From: JANNVK01 sp031414415
Lineage (GTDB): Bacteria > Acidobacteriota > Blastocatellia > Pyrinomonadales > Pyrinomonadaceae
Length of the DNA stretch: 24,955 bases
NCBI GenBank assembly: GCA_031414415.1
Contig: JANNVK010000099.1
Coordinates: 1 to 24,955, forward strand
Direction of reading: 5' to 3'
In this document: in pieces, positions 23,840 to 24,955 of the stretch
Position numbering within the stretch: position 1 is the stretch's first letter
How the letters are laid out: each line of letters starts with the position of its first letter
Translations under genes and position numbers: made by a program
Notes under the pieces: generated by a model
Database searches by the model: none
Told to the model about the DNA's origin: nothing
What the model saw: the letters and a program-made list of their open reading frames with translations, nothing else

Positions 23840-24955
23840 TTAAGTTGTTTCGGTGTTGTCATTTTCATCTTCAGAAACTGATGAGCTTTTGATGGTTTTT
23901 GAAAGTTTATTTTCTTTCCATAAGGTTAAGACATTTTCCGATGGTTGCCAAAATCTTGGTGCCCAAGGGAAATTATTAGTTTTAGCGAATTCGCTCATAT
24001 TATTATCAGCCCAACGGTCATCTCTTGAAGTCCATTTATCGACTTTAGACCACTTGTCAACTTTTGCAGTCCATTTGTCAACTTTTGCAGTCCACCTGTC
24101 AACTTTTGCAGTCCACCTGTCAACCTTTGACCACTTGTCAACTTTTGCAGTCCATTTTTCGTTATTAAACCATTCGTCGTTTGATGATGCCCACTTACTT
24201 TCATCTTCTGACCAATTATCTAACCATTTGTCTGCTGAATCAGTCTCTGCTTTTTCCCATTTTCCATGATCAAATTTCCATTTGTCATCTTTTGATGACC
24301 ATTTATCGACTTTAGACCATCTATCGTGATTAACAAACCAACTAGTATTTTCTGTCCATTTAGACTCGTCAAGCCAGTTTTCATCGTTCCATTTCTTGTC
24401 TAACCAGGTTTCGTCGATAGTTTGGACTTCGGTATCAATATTAGATTTTTCGAATTTAAGAGCGGGAAAATTATATGTCTCAAATCTTGTATTTTCATTT
24501 TTCAAGAAGTTGCTCCAAAGATTTGCCGTTCGCCAGCTTCGTTTGTCATAGTCGTCCCAAATTTTATTGAGCGGATTTAATCTAAATCTTGGATCATTTA
24601 AACTTTCAATATCTAGCGATTCACCTTCTGGGCTATAAAGGTAATAAGCCTTTTCGGCACTACTTCTTATATTTCGTAAGGTTGAAAATAAATAGTATTC
24701 AAGAAACATTGTCCAGAAATTCGGCGTGAACCTGTGTTCGTGAATTGTTTTCAACTCATTCTTAATCTTATCCTTTTTTAGGTCTTGTTTTTCAAGTGAA
24801 GTATTCTTAAAGCTATAAAATTGTCTTTCTAACCACCCAGAATCCATAAAGTCTTGAGCCGCAAATTGGTGTTCAAGATATCTTGGAAGTGTCTTCCGAT
24901 ATGAAAGATAAGACCAAGGAAAGTATAAAGACAGTCCGTTTGAATATTGATATTC
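23840..24955 (-). CDS. 3' part of a large gene: clostripain-like C-terminal region followed by tryptophan-rich repeats (5' end outside the window)
   Basis: The frame stays open from the stop at 23840 to the window edge (371 codons visible). An ATG at 24847 exists, but upstream codons continue without a stop and encode conserved-looking sequence (GLSLYFPWSYLSYRKTLP), so the gene is called partial. That motif resembles the GLSIYFP block near the end of clostripain-like (C11) peptidase domains; this is a memory-based match of moderate weight, and the catalytic His/Cys would lie outside the window. From 24406 down to 24011 there are 21 tryptophans spaced mostly 5-7 residues apart, with best units W-T-A-K-V-D-K and W-S-K-V-D-R, highly charged in between. 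The tail after the repeats is FWQPSENVLTLWKENK and an acidic, Ser/Thr-rich end. Function of the repeat is unknown. It likely shares an operon with the CHAT gene 18 bp downstream. Confidence 0.75.
   Translation of the reverse strand, partial: EYQYSNGLSLYFPWSYLSYRKTLPRYLEHQFAAQDFMDSGWLERQFYSFKNTSLEKQDLKKDKIKNELKTIHEHRFTPNFWTMFLEYYLFSTLRNIRSSAEKAYYLYSPEGESLDIESLNDPRFRLNPLNKIWDDYDKRSWRTANLWSNFLKNENTRFETYNFPALKFEKSNIDTEVQTIDETWLDKKWNDENWLDESKWTENTSWFVNHDRWSKVDKWSSKDDKWKFDHGKWEKAETDSADKWLDNWSEDESKWASSNDEWFNNEKWTAKVDKWSKVDRWTAKVDRWTAKVDKWTAKVDKWSKVDKWTSRDDRWADNNMSEFAKTNNFPWAPRFWQPSENVLTLWKENKLSKTIKSSSVSEDENDNTETT
24025..24162 (-). repeat. 21-bp tandem repeats encoding the core of the Trp-rich segment
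   Basis: On the plus strand, cttttgcagtccatttgtcaa (24061-24081) is followed by two near-identical 21-bp units (24082-24102, 24103-24123). Related 18-bp units (ctttagaccacttgtcaa 24043-24060; cctttgaccacttgtcaa 24124-24141) and a further diverged 21-bp unit flank them. Units of 18 and 21 bp correspond to 6- and 7-residue protein repeats, so frame is kept and recent unit duplication is evident. Confidence 0.85.

Noticed and set aside
23995..24204. Minus-strand ORF with GLQKLT repeats in another frame of the same repeat
   Set aside because: Shadow frame of the same tandem repeat. It starts and stops with the repeat and has no independent signals.
23853..24269. Plus-strand ORF with repeated VHLSTFA units opposite the Trp-rich gene
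   Set aside because: The 18/21-bp repeats keep several frames open at once. The minus-strand frame continues open to the window edge with a conserved-looking motif and sits in an operon with the CHAT gene; this one has no start context or homology cue.
24845..24847. ATG as the true start of the Trp-repeat gene
   Set aside because: Upstream codons remain open to the window edge and encode a motif resembling known peptidase sequence, so the start is probably outside the window.

Overview
The window is a low-GC bacterial chromosome segment, roughly 35-40% G+C by eye, densely packed with genes. The gene set suggests an Acidobacteriota member, probably Blastocatellia-like. It has an Oar-type TonB-dependent receptor with an N-terminal carboxypeptidase-regulatory-like domain, bacillithiol synthase BshC, a secreted PIG-L deacetylase, and an ECF sigma/anti-sigma pair beside a TPR-CHAT protein. 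This assignment is inferred from gene content, not from a marker gene.

Left part (1-8413): an outer-membrane protein (barrel, Ig/PKD-like modules, periplasmic tail) with a terminator; a secreted Asp-box (BNR/sortilin-like) propeller protein with a terminator; then bshC and mutL, coupled by a 1-nt TAATG overlap.

Middle (8544-16775): a 981-aa TonB-dependent receptor; a 40-aa single-span membrane protein whose ATG overlaps the receptor stop; and a sodium:solute symporter. Together these form a plausible uptake operon. A VapBC-type toxin-antitoxin pair lies on the minus strand and overlaps the symporter 3' end. Divergent from it is a secreted PIG-L deacetylase of 879 aa. Period-7 (heptamer) arrays occur in three places: the symporter leader (as a hairpin), the signal-peptide codons of the deacetylase, and the linker codons of mutL.

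Right-middle (16776-19286): a GxxExxY (PD-(D/E)XK-like) protein gene fits tightly between two copies of a long palindromic repeat. The downstream copy supplies the gene's stop codon. An argH-like lyase follows, then a 273-bp nested inverted-repeat element built of small hairpins.

Right end (19287-24955): an ECF sigma factor and a single-pass anti-sigma-like protein on the plus strand face a minus-strand pair. That pair is a TPR-CHAT protein with H877 and C926, preceded 18 bp upstream by a gene truncated at the window edge. The truncated product has a clostripain-like GLSLYFPWS motif followed by a run of 21 tryptophans spaced about every 6-7 residues, partly encoded by 21-bp tandem repeats. 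This region (two putative clan-CD-like proteins, the Trp repeat, and a sigma/anti-sigma pair) and the repeat-flanked GxxExxY cassette are the best candidates for undescribed biology here. No tRNA, rRNA or CRISPR array was seen.
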